A stretch of DNA of 64,000 nt from Halomonas sp. Y3 (GTDB lineage: Bacteria > Pseudomonadota > Gammaproteobacteria > Pseudomonadales > Halomonadaceae), in the NCBI RefSeq assembly GCF_024137965.1, contig NZ_CP099975.1:3720001-3784000 (forward strand). The letters are read 5' to 3'. The notes under the pieces are model-generated. The model was given only the letters and a program-made list of their open reading frames with translations, did not search any database and was not told the DNA's origin. Shown piece after piece: positions 56,561 through 64,000 of this stretch (its first letter is position 1; each line of letters begins with the position of its first letter). The position numbers were made by a program, and so were the translations under genes.

Positions 56561-57669
56561 TCACGGTGCTCGAAGAGCGCCCGGCGTACCTCCCAATGGC
56601 CATGGCCTGTCGAGCTCTGGGCATCAACCGCAGCACGGTGTACGCCTGGCGAAAGCGTCGCGATGAGCTTTCTACAGAGGCATCGACTTCACGCCGGCAC
56701 TGCCCGCAGCCCCGAGCCCTGTCGGCCGAGGAGCGAGCGCAAATGCTGGAGATCTCGCATAGCGAGCCCTATCGGGATCAGCCGGTGTATGAGATCTACC
56801 ACGACCTGCTGCAGCAAGGGATCTATCTCGGCTCGCTCAGCACGTGGTACCGGCAGCTGCGTGAGGCCAAGGAGAGCGGTGACCGCCGTCCTCAGCGTGC
56901 GCCCCAACACCATGCCGTGCCACGTATCACAGCAAGGGCCGCCAATGAGGCCTGGACATGGGACATCAGCAAATTGCCCACGCGGCGACGCGGCGTCTAC
57001 CTCAATCTCTACGTGGTGCTGGACCTCTACAGCCGCTTCATCGTGGCCTGGATGGTCTCCCACAAGGAGAATGCCGCCTTGGCTCAGCAGCTCTTCCAGG
57101 AGGCGGTGGATCGCTACGGCATCCCGCATGGCGCGCTGACGCTCCACCAGGACCGAGGCTCGCCGATGATCGCACGCAGCTACCTGGACCTCATGGGGGA
57201 ACTGGGGGTGACGTGCAGCCACAGCCGCCCGAGGGTGAGTAATGACAACCCGTTCAGCGAAAGCCAGTTCAAGACCAGCAAGTACCAGCCCGACTATCCC
57301 GGGCGCTTCGAGAGCATCGTCCATGCCCGGCAGTGGTACAACGCTTACGTTGACTGGTACAACCTGCAGCATCATCACAGTGGCCTGGCTGGCTTCACGC
57401 CGGAGCAGGTCTTCACTGGCCGATACCGCGAGATTGCAGAGATCCGCCAGCGAGCGCTCGATGACAGCTTCGAGGCGCATCCCGAGCGGTTCACGCGCGG
57501 GCGCCCCAAAGTGGCGATGCCGCCGGCCAGCGTCTCGATCAATCCAGTACAGCCCGATGACGACGACCCGGCACCCTATAGCGTGGTGAACTTCCCGACC
57601 CTACCGGCGGCAAGCGACACCGCGACGAAATCGACATTAATTTTTAACAAGCTGTCCGAATCAGGTTGA
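56557..57669 (+). CDS. IS3-family OrfB transposase
   Basis: 370 residues. Integrase core with WTWDISKLPTRRRGVYLNLYVVLDLYSR (first Asp), LHQDRGSPM (second Asp) and SNDNPFSESQFKT (Glu). It ends within the right terminal repeat. Apparently intact, so the copy could be mobile. Confidence 0.92.
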   Translation: MITVLEERPAYLPMAMACRALGINRSTVYAWRKRRDELSTEASTSRRHCPQPRALSAEERAQMLEISHSEPYRDQPVYEIYHDLLQQGIYLGSLSTWYRQLREAKESGDRRPQRAPQHHAVPRITARAANEAWTWDISKLPTRRRGVYLNLYVVLDLYSRFIVAWMVSHKENAALAQQLFQEAVDRYGIPHGALTLHQDRGSPMIARSYLDLMGELGVTCSHSRPRVSNDNPFSESQFKTSKYQPDYPGRFESIVHARQWYNAYVDWYNLQHHHSGLAGFTPEQVFTGRYREIAEIRQRALDDSFEAHPERFTRGRPKVAMPPASVSINPVQPDDDDPAPYSVVNFPTLPAASDTATKSTLIFNKLSESG

Positions 57670-57671
57670 CA

Positions 57672-57733
57672 GGTTCCGCGATGCCCGGCGCCTCGGCTTT
57701 ATCTGCGGCGGCGGCGCGGCCTGGTACTCCAAG
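57672..57733 (+). pseudogene. Nuclease gene, segment 2 of 3
   Basis: Only 62 bases between two IS elements, reading FRDARRLGFICGGGAAWYSK. This is the conserved DAxxxGF...GGGxxWYS motif that follows EFYV in the NucS/DUF91-like family, showing it belongs to the gene that begins at 55388. Confidence 0.88.
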
Positions 57734-57773
57734 TGTAGTGGCATAGTGAATCTGGCCACCTGATTTTGAGTGT

Positions 57774-58981
<1,208 letters not shown>

Positions 58982-58989
58982 CCACTACA

Positions 58990-59367
58990 AAGACCCTGGC
59001 CATGCTCTCCGAAGGCGACCGGGTATGGGTCTATATCCCCAAGACCGGCTATGTGGGCGTGGGCGAAGTGACCGGCGAGCGCTGCCGTGCCGACGAATAC
59101 CGTTTCGACACCCCGGATGGGCCCATGACGCTTCCCGAGATGACGCTGATCGAAGGCTACCCGCAGATCGATCCGACCAAGGATGACGACGATGCCGAGT
59201 ACCTGGTGCCGGTGCGCTGGCTGCACACGGTCAGCCGAGAGGAAGCCTTCAGCGAGGTGGGCCTGTTCGGCAACCAGAACACCGTCTGCAAGCCGACCAC
59301 GCCCAAGTGGTCGCATACCGTGGAGCGCCTAAAGCAGGCGTGGCGCCTCGGCGACGAGAGCACATAA
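58990..59367 (+). pseudogene. Nuclease gene, segment 3 of 3
   Basis: Reads KTLAMLSEGDRVWVYIPKTG then YVGVGEVTGERCRADEYRF and on to a stop at 59367. Joined to segments 1 and 2 (counting the AAG duplication once) the frame is continuous for 377 codons. This C-terminal part is an EVE/PUA-like small-domain region (GDRVWVYIP...GYVGVGEV). A truncated product from the internal ATG at 58978 or 59002 is conceivable but would lack the nuclease. Confidence 0.88.
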
Positions 59368-59370
59368 GAA

Positions 59371-59406
59371 CCCCCGCGTAAGCTCGTGAGAGCCAAGAGG
59401 CGGGGG
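59371..59406. terminator. Hairpin between the nuclease remnant and HIRAN gene
   Basis: CCCCCGC (59371-59377) pairs with GCGGGGG (59400-59406) across a 22-base loop containing a smaller AGCTC/GAGAGC pairing. It lies between convergent genes. T-runs are poor. Confidence 0.4.
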
Positions 59407-59445
59407 CCGTGTTGACATATATGGACGGCGTTCAGCGCATTAGGC

Positions 59446-60192
59446 TCAAGCCTGCATCCGGAACACATTGGCCGGCATCGCCGGCCGGTCATCCAGCCGG
59501 ATCCGGGTCAACACATAGACCAGGGGGCGCTCTGGGCTGCCATTGATGCGGAACACCTCGCCGTCGAGGGCAGCACCCCGGTCCAGCATGCGGTGAAGCA
59601 TGTCCAGGTGTCCCCGTGGAACATAACCGAGCTTTCGTCCGGCGCTCTCCATCCTGATAGCGTGTGCATCAACCTGGTTTTCAGGCTCCGGCACGAACTG
59701 CACGGGATCGCCCTGATTCAGCTCTGAGGCGTCGAGTTCGGCTTCATGGCGGAACCCGGCCACCTCCACTAGCACCTCGAAGGCTTCAGGCGGATCATCG
59801 AAGGGATGAACCAGCTCGAAGCCATCGTTGGGCAGCTTGGCACCGCTGTAGCCCAGCAGGGCGAAGTCGCTGATCTCGGCATCGGCAGGGATGGCACGCA
59901 GCTCCAGATAGCGGCTGAAATCCCCTCGGCTCCGCGGCGGCAGACGCCGCTTGAAGGCCTCCATCACCTGGTGGCTATGCTCCGCCTGCTTCAGCGGGAA
60001 GGCCGGATGGCCCTCGAAGCCCATTTGCTTCGCCTCTACTATCTCGGGGCCGTGGTCATATTGAAGCACCACCTGACCGCCCTTCATCACCAGCTGGCCC
60101 ACGCGATAGCGAGAGCGCTTCTTGCTCTCGCGAGCCTGCCAGTAAAGCAGCAGCCGCTGTGGTTCCACCAGATGTTCGATAAAGCGGGTCAT
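59446..60192 (-). CDS. HIRAN-domain protein
   Basis: 248 residues. The first half is an unfamiliar domain (RLLLYWQARESKKRSRYRVGQLV, and FSRYLELRAIPADAEISDFALLGYSGAKLPND) that resembles the N-terminal region of HipA-like proteins in the last part. The second half is a HIRAN domain: DPVQFVPEPENQVDAHAI, then LGYVPRGHLDMLHRML. HIRAN domains bind DNA ends or damaged DNA and are often fused to, or next to, nucleases and helicases. It converges on the nuclease gene and may be part of the island. Confidence 0.75.
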   Translation of the reverse strand: MTRFIEHLVEPQRLLLYWQARESKKRSRYRVGQLVMKGGQVVLQYDHGPEIVEAKQMGFEGHPAFPLKQAEHSHQVMEAFKRRLPPRSRGDFSRYLELRAIPADAEISDFALLGYSGAKLPNDGFELVHPFDDPPEAFEVLVEVAGFRHEAELDASELNQGDPVQFVPEPENQVDAHAIRMESAGRKLGYVPRGHLDMLHRMLDRGAALDGEVFRINGSPERPLVYVLTRIRLDDRPAMPANVFRMQA

Positions 60193-60297
60193 GTCAGTTC
60201 TCCAGCGCCTCTAGCAGTCGCGGCCCCTGCCAGCCCGGAATCAAAAAACCCCTCAGCAACATCACCGCAAAGCGGATCCGCCGATCGGGGCCGTGTT

Positions 60298-61385
60298 GGT
60301 AGTTGTCGGGTCCCGGATGATCAAATCGCCTATAGGAGTTATCCTTTGCTAGCCGCCAGGGGGCTTCTTCAGCAATTCATCCGGGAACAGGTTCATGGAC
60401 ATCAAGCTGCATAAACAAGCGACGACGACACCGAAGATCCGTGCCGAGATCCAGGCAGCCCCCTCCAGCATCACGGACAGCGAGCTGGCCCGGCAGTATG
60501 GCGTCGCTACTGCGACCATCCAGCGATGGCGTTACCGCGACGATGTCTATGACCGATCGCATACCCGTCACAACCTCCTGGCCACGCTCACAGCTGAGCA
60601 GGAGGAGGTGCTGATCACGGCTCGTGAGTTCCTGCGCCTCGGCCTGGATGATCTCCTCGTCGTGGCGCGTGAGTTCCTGAACCCCGGCTTGTCGCGCTCC
60701 GCCCTGCATCGCATGCTCAAACGGCGTGAGGTGCCGACGCTGGCGGAACTGGCGCGGCAGGATGCCGGTGGCGACGAGAAACCCCGGCACAAGCCCTTCA
60801 AGGACTACGAACCGGGCTACGTGCATATCGACATCAAGCACCTGCCCCAGATGCCCGACGAGGAGAAGAAACGCTACCTGTACGTTGCCATCGACCGTGC
60901 GACACGCTGGGTCTACCTGGAGGTGCGACGCAGCCAGTCCGCGAAGGATGCTCGGGCGTTTATGAAGGAAGTGGAGAAGAAGGCACCTTTCAAGATCCAG
61001 ACGGTGCTGACCGACAACGGCAAGTCGTTCACGGACCGCTTCACGCGGGCAGGTGAGCGCAAGCCCAGCGGGCACCATCCCTTCGATCAGGAGTGCCAGG
61101 CCCATGGTATCGACCATCGCCTGATCAAGCCGGGAAGGCCACAGACGAACGGCATGGTGGAGCGGTTCAACGGCCGCATCAGCGACGTGCTGGCCACCCG
61201 GCGGTATACCTCAGGCGAGGACCTGGAGCAGACGCTCAAACGCTACGCTTGGCTGTACAATCACCACATCCCGCAGAAGGCGCTGCATCATCAAGCACCG
61301 ATCACGGCGATGAAGGAGTGGCAGGCCAAGCGACCAGAGTTATTTACCAAGCGGGTAATCAATCACACGGGACCCGACAGGTAGT
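60298..61385. mobile_element. IS481-family insertion sequence with 6-bp duplication
   Basis: Element 60304-61379 (1076 bp). Ends TGTCGGGTCCCG and its complement, perfect over 12 bp with further partial matches (TGAT). Flanked by GGTAGT at 60298-60303 and 61380-61385. The transposase stop codon falls in the right-hand duplication, that is, in target DNA. Confidence 0.93.
60395..61384 (+). CDS. IS481-family transposase
   Basis: 329 residues. Helix-turn-helix start SELARQYGVATATIQRWRYR, then an rve core with GYVHIDIKHLPQMPDEEKKRYLYVAIDRATR (Asp), LTDNGKSFTD (Asp) and RPQTNGMVERFNGRISDVL (Glu). The last codons GPDR are in the terminal repeat and the TAG stop (61382-61384) lies in the flanking GGTAGT duplication. 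Confidence 0.93.
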   Translation: MDIKLHKQATTTPKIRAEIQAAPSSITDSELARQYGVATATIQRWRYRDDVYDRSHTRHNLLATLTAEQEEVLITAREFLRLGLDDLLVVAREFLNPGLSRSALHRMLKRREVPTLAELARQDAGGDEKPRHKPFKDYEPGYVHIDIKHLPQMPDEEKKRYLYVAIDRATRWVYLEVRRSQSAKDARAFMKEVEKKAPFKIQTVLTDNGKSFTDRFTRAGERKPSGHHPFDQECQAHGIDHRLIKPGRPQTNGMVERFNGRISDVLATRRYTSGEDLEQTLKRYAWLYNHHIPQKALHHQAPITAMKEWQAKRPELFTKRVINHTGPDR

Positions 61386-61422
61386 TACTATAACACCCCT
61401 TCGCAACCTGCCCACCTCCCAC

Positions 61423-61447
61423 AAAAAACCCCCGCGGGGTGCGGGGG
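61423..61447 (-). terminator. Terminator of the minus-strand acidic gene
   Basis: 7-bp stem GCGGGGG/CCCCCGC (61429-61435 with 61441-61447) followed on the minus strand by six T (61423-61428). It lies about 95 bases after the stop of the 61543-61884 gene. Confidence 0.75.
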
Positions 61448-61542
61448 TGAAGGACGCGGTCCGGCCGGACATGCCGAGGGGATGGGGAAACACTGGCCGG
61501 CCGCGCCGGGGAACACCATAGAGAAGGCTTGATGCCCTGGGC

Positions 61543-61884
61543 TTACCAGTCGCTCTGCTCCTGGTCGTCGGACATCTCCCATTCGCCCTGGTCATCGGGC
61601 TGAGCGGCGCCCTCGCCGCTGGGCATCGGCTCGGTGCCGCTGCCGAAGCCGGGCTCTTCCGCCGGGGTGCCCGGCTCGGCCGGGGCGCCCGGGTCCGCCA
61701 TGGGGTCGGCGGCAGGGTCGGCCGGCTGGGCCGCGGGGTCAGCCGGCTGGGTGGTCATGGGGTCGGCGGGATCATGCTCGTCGGCCGCCGGGGCGTGCAT
61801 GTCGCCGAAGGCCAGGGGGCTGGCCAGCAGGCCGAGAGATACGCCCAGAATACCGGCTCTCTTCAGGAGTTGCTTCGTCATCAT
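61543..61884 (-). CDS. Small exported Pro/Ala-rich acidic protein (copy B)
   Basis: 113 residues. Start MMTKQLLKRAGILG, hydrophobic run ending LLASPLAFGD, then a low-complexity region built on ADP and PAD/AEP-type repeats, and an acidic tail ending EQSDW. The N-terminal 27 residues align without gaps to the 9155-9460 protein (MMSKEFLKKLGIFG...SPLAFG), and both end in an acidic stretch with a terminal tryptophan. An upstream ATG at 61902 is less likely. Family and role unknown. Confidence 0.73.
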   Translation of the reverse strand: MMTKQLLKRAGILGVSLGLLASPLAFGDMHAPAADEHDPADPMTTQPADPAAQPADPAADPMADPGAPAEPGTPAEEPGFGSGTEPMPSGEGAAQPDDQGEWEMSDDQEQSDW

Positions 61885-61938
61885 GCTTCGCTCTTCATCC
61901 ATAGGGTGATCGAGTCGTGATATCGAAGTGGGTCAGTC

Positions 61939-62322
61939 TCAGGACTGCGCCATCTCCTGAACGCGCTGCATCAGCTCGGGGTCCTGCTGGACGGCCATGC
62001 CGATGGCGTTGAAGGTATCCACGTCGAGACCGCCGTCTTCAACCGCTTCGACCATCTTGTCGTTGGCCTCCATCTGCACCTCCTGCTGGGCGGCCTCATC
62101 CTCGGCGGCCTGCAGGCGCTCGGTGTACTCCTCGGAGATCACCACAATCTCCTGGGAGACCTCGGCAAACTGCTGCAGCTGCTCATCGGAGAAGTCCATC
62201 GCCGGGGCGGCGGCCTGGGGCTGCTCGGGAGCGGCGGCCGGGTCCTGCTGGGCGTGAGCGGTGGCAGACATCAGGCCGGCGCTGAGCAGGGCGGCAGAGA
62301 ACAGGGCGGTCATCCGTTTCAT
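61939..62322 (-). CDS. DUF4168-domain exported protein
   Basis: 127 residues. Signal peptide of about 24 residues ending AHAQ, an Ala/Pro/Gln linker, then a helical domain with MDFSDEQLQQFAEVSQEIVVISEEY and a C-terminal FNAIGMAVQQDPELMQRVQEMA, which is the DUF4168 pattern. Function unknown; presumably periplasmic. The start MKRMTALF follows GGAGG by five bases. Confidence 0.85.
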   Translation of the reverse strand: MKRMTALFSAALLSAGLMSATAHAQQDPAAAPEQPQAAAPAMDFSDEQLQQFAEVSQEIVVISEEYTERLQAAEDEAAQQEVQMEANDKMVEAVEDGGLDVDTFNAIGMAVQQDPELMQRVQEMAQS

Positions 62323-62443
62323 TGATTCCTCCAAGTGCCCCCCGCCAGGGGGAGCGTTTTATGCATGTGCCCCCTGTGACGATAGCCCCTGGCTCGCGTT
62401 CAGAATTTTCCGGTAAGGGTTGGTAACAGAATGATTCATGGCG

Positions 62444-63469
62444 TCATGCCACCCGCAGCCGCTTGCCGAAGAGCAGCCCGCCCCACGCCTGGCGGTTGAC
62501 CACCAGGTTCCAGGCGATGGAGCCCACCAGGCCCACCGCGGCCAGCGCCAGCGCATAGAGCGGCAGCGGCAGGCGCTGGCCGGGGTCGAGGAGGTCGACC
62601 AGATTGAAGAACATCGGATGCGCCAGGTAGATGCCGAAGGAGAACTCGTTGAGGCGCCTGACCAGCAGCGGCGCCGGCCGGCCGCGCAGGCGTCCCATGA
62701 GCCAGAGGGTGAAGAGCACGAAGAGGGGAACCACCCACACCTCCTTGGAGGAGTACTCCAGCCAGCCGGGCAGGGAGAGCAGCACCACCAGGCCGACCAT
62801 GGCCATCAGCCAGGACGGCCGTGCCAGGGCGTCGAGCCAGGCGGGGCGCTCGCCGGGCCGGGCGTGATAGTGCTTCACCAGCACCAGCGCCAGGAAGAAG
62901 AGGTAGAGCCATCCCAGCGGAGCGATCCAGTGCAGGTAACCGGGCGGCAGGCTGCTGCGCCACTGCCAGAAGCCCCACCAGCCCATGCTGATCAGGCTGC
63001 CGATCACAAGCCACAGGGTAGCGGGCAGCCAGCGCTCCAGGTGCAGGCGGCCATAGAGCCAGTAGAAGGCGTAGAACTGGGCGGCGATGATCAGGAAGTA
63101 GCCGTGCCAGCCGGCGTAGACCAGGTATTCGCGCAGGGTCTCCCAGAGGCCGGCCTCCACGCCGACAGCGCGCAGGCGCAGGCGCAGGAACTCCGCCACG
63201 GAGTAGGCCAGGCCGTAGACCAGGTAGGGCACCATCACGTACTTGACCCGGCTGCCGAGAAAGCCACGGGGAATACGGTTCCCGTAGCGCATCGAGAACA
63301 GGAAGATCGAGATGAAGATGAAGATCGGGGTGCCGAGCACCGTGGGAATGCGGGCGAGGTCGGTGGCCAGGGTATCGAGGCGCTGGTTGAGATGGTCGAG
63401 GAGATGGAAACTGAACACGGCCAGGCAGCCATAGGCGCGCAGCCAGTAGATTTCCTCGATTCGCTGCAT
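62444..63469 (-). CDS. Membrane acyltransferase, acyltransferase-3 family
   Basis: 341 residues, about ten membrane helices. N-terminal IYWLRAYGCLAVFSFHLLDHL has the family arginine and the catalytic histidine in FSFH. The motif PIFIFISIFLFSMRYG and a late FSFGIYLAHPMFFNL are typical of acyltransferase-3 proteins that O-acylate surface polysaccharides or glucans. Substrate unknown. It is divergent from the esterase gene across about 125 bases. Confidence 0.87.
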   Translation of the reverse strand: MQRIEEIYWLRAYGCLAVFSFHLLDHLNQRLDTLATDLARIPTVLGTPIFIFISIFLFSMRYGNRIPRGFLGSRVKYVMVPYLVYGLAYSVAEFLRLRLRAVGVEAGLWETLREYLVYAGWHGYFLIIAAQFYAFYWLYGRLHLERWLPATLWLVIGSLISMGWWGFWQWRSSLPPGYLHWIAPLGWLYLFFLALVLVKHYHARPGERPAWLDALARPSWLMAMVGLVVLLSLPGWLEYSSKEVWVVPLFVLFTLWLMGRLRGRPAPLLVRRLNEFSFGIYLAHPMFFNLVDLLDPGQRLPLPLYALALAAVGLVGSIAWNLVVNRQAWGGLLFGKRLRVA

Positions 63470-63594
63470 GTCGCGGCTCCCTGGGTCCTCGTGTGGGTTG
63501 AACGCCTCCTGTACGCCTGTTGTCGGACCGCGACAGGCAGCATGAATTCCCTTCATGGGAAAACGGCATCCATCCACCCACGGGAGGCCACATC

Positions 63595-64000
63595 ATGAGA
63601 GCCGCCAGAGGCGTTGCCCTGTGTATCCTGATGCTCCTGCTGCTGGCCGGCCAGGCGCTGGCCAGCCAGGTGTCCCACCACCGCTTCCACTCGGAGCTGC
63701 TGGGGCGCGACTACCCCTACACCCTCTACCTGCCCGAGGGATACCACGACTCCGGGCTCGAATACCCGGTGCTCTACCTGCTGCACGGCTCCTTCGGCAG
63801 CGACCGCGACTGGGTCACCCGAGGCGCCCTCAAGGAGATCGCCGACCGCATGATCCGCCAGGGGCGCATTCCGCCGGCGCTGATCGTGATGCCGGGCAGC
63901 CAGAGCTGGTGGGTCGATGGCCACAACGAACCGGCCCGCAGCGCCTTCCTCGAGGAGCTGCTGCCCCACGTGGAGGAGGTCTGGCGGGTGGTGCCCGAGC
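63595..64000 (+). CDS. Exported esterase, alpha/beta hydrolase (3' end outside window)
   Basis: First 135 codons. A signal peptide of about 23 residues ends ALAS. Then SHHRFHSELLGRDYPYTLYLP and EYPVLYLLHGSFGSDRDWVTRG, the start of an esterase-D/antigen-85 type hydrolase with the oxyanion HGxxG motif. The nucleophile Ser lies beyond the window. The start follows GGGAGG. Confidence 0.82.
   Translation, partial: MRAARGVALCILMLLLLAGQALASQVSHHRFHSELLGRDYPYTLYLPEGYHDSGLEYPVLYLLHGSFGSDRDWVTRGALKEIADRMIRQGRIPPALIVMPGSQSWWVDGHNEPARSAFLEELLPHVEEVWRVVPE

Larger units (their letters stand above)
56082..57671. mobile_element. IS3-family insertion sequence 1
   Basis: 1590 bp, ends TG...CA. Inverted repeats TGTCAACCTGAATCC (left) and TGTCAACCTGATTCGG (right, reverse complement). 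Two overlapping ORFs. No target duplication is visible: removal of exactly this interval restores the nuclease frame with no extra bases. Confidence 0.9.

Noticed and set aside
59403..60298. 12-bp direct repeat GGGGCCGTGTTG (59403-59414 and 60287-60298) flanking the HIRAN gene
   Set aside because: Too short to exclude chance in GC-rich DNA and there are no further matching bases or mobile functions between the copies.

Overview
The window is GC-rich gammaproteobacterial chromosome. Gene content and order (metK | tkt-lrgAB-epd-pgk-fba; glnA-ntrBC; typA; MaoC-PTA/ackA; DUF4168 and DUF4124 exported proteins) look most like Halomonadaceae (Halomonas-type). This assignment is from protein recognition and GC bias only; there is no rRNA or tRNA in the window to confirm it.

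Layout. 1-9.1 kb: end of an mdtJI spermidine/SMR exporter, metK on the minus strand, then a plus-strand central carbon block (tkt with a two-hairpin leader, lrgA/lrgB, epd, pgk, class II fba). 9.1-18.3 kb: small acidic exported protein, HAD phosphatase, YciH/SUI1, Sir2 deacylase, NERD membrane protein, dGTPase, a Phd/ParE toxin-antitoxin pair, ntrC-ntrB and a DUF4124 protein. 18.36-20.28 kb: a group IIC intron sitting directly behind the glnA terminator. 20.35-40.2 kb: glnA with sigma-54/NtrC control signals, a GT2-like remnant protein, typA, an NSS transporter, a livGFHM ABC transporter with a convergent binding protein, a C45 acyltransferase, a FabI-type reductase and a MaoC-PTA/acetate kinase pair (two of these promoters share a CTGC-N3-GCAG palindrome), Fur-box genes, DUF4202, DUF2235 and an ABM-like protein.

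40.3-61.4 kb is an accessory island. It starts with an amidase pseudogene scar and carries a FRG-domain gene (frameshifted in an A8 tract) with an OLD-family ATPase/TOPRIM nuclease, an ISL3 element with a perfect 8-bp target duplication, and a type I restriction-modification operon hsdR-hsdM-hsdS. A 1312-residue reverse transcriptase-nitrilase protein (DRT type 1-like anti-phage RT) directly overlaps the end of hsdS. A PD-(D/E)XK nuclease gene (NucS/DUF91-like) ends that operon but is now cut into three pieces by two IS3-family elements; removing them restores a 377-codon frame. A HIRAN-domain gene and an IS481 element follow. The RT gene, the hsdS target-recognition segments and the FRG/OLD pair are visibly AT-rich against the GC-rich hsdR, hsdM and nuclease genes, so the island looks like a mosaic of separately acquired defence modules.

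61.4-64 kb returns to backbone: a second member of the small acidic exported family, a DUF4168 protein, a membrane acyltransferase and the start of an esterase.
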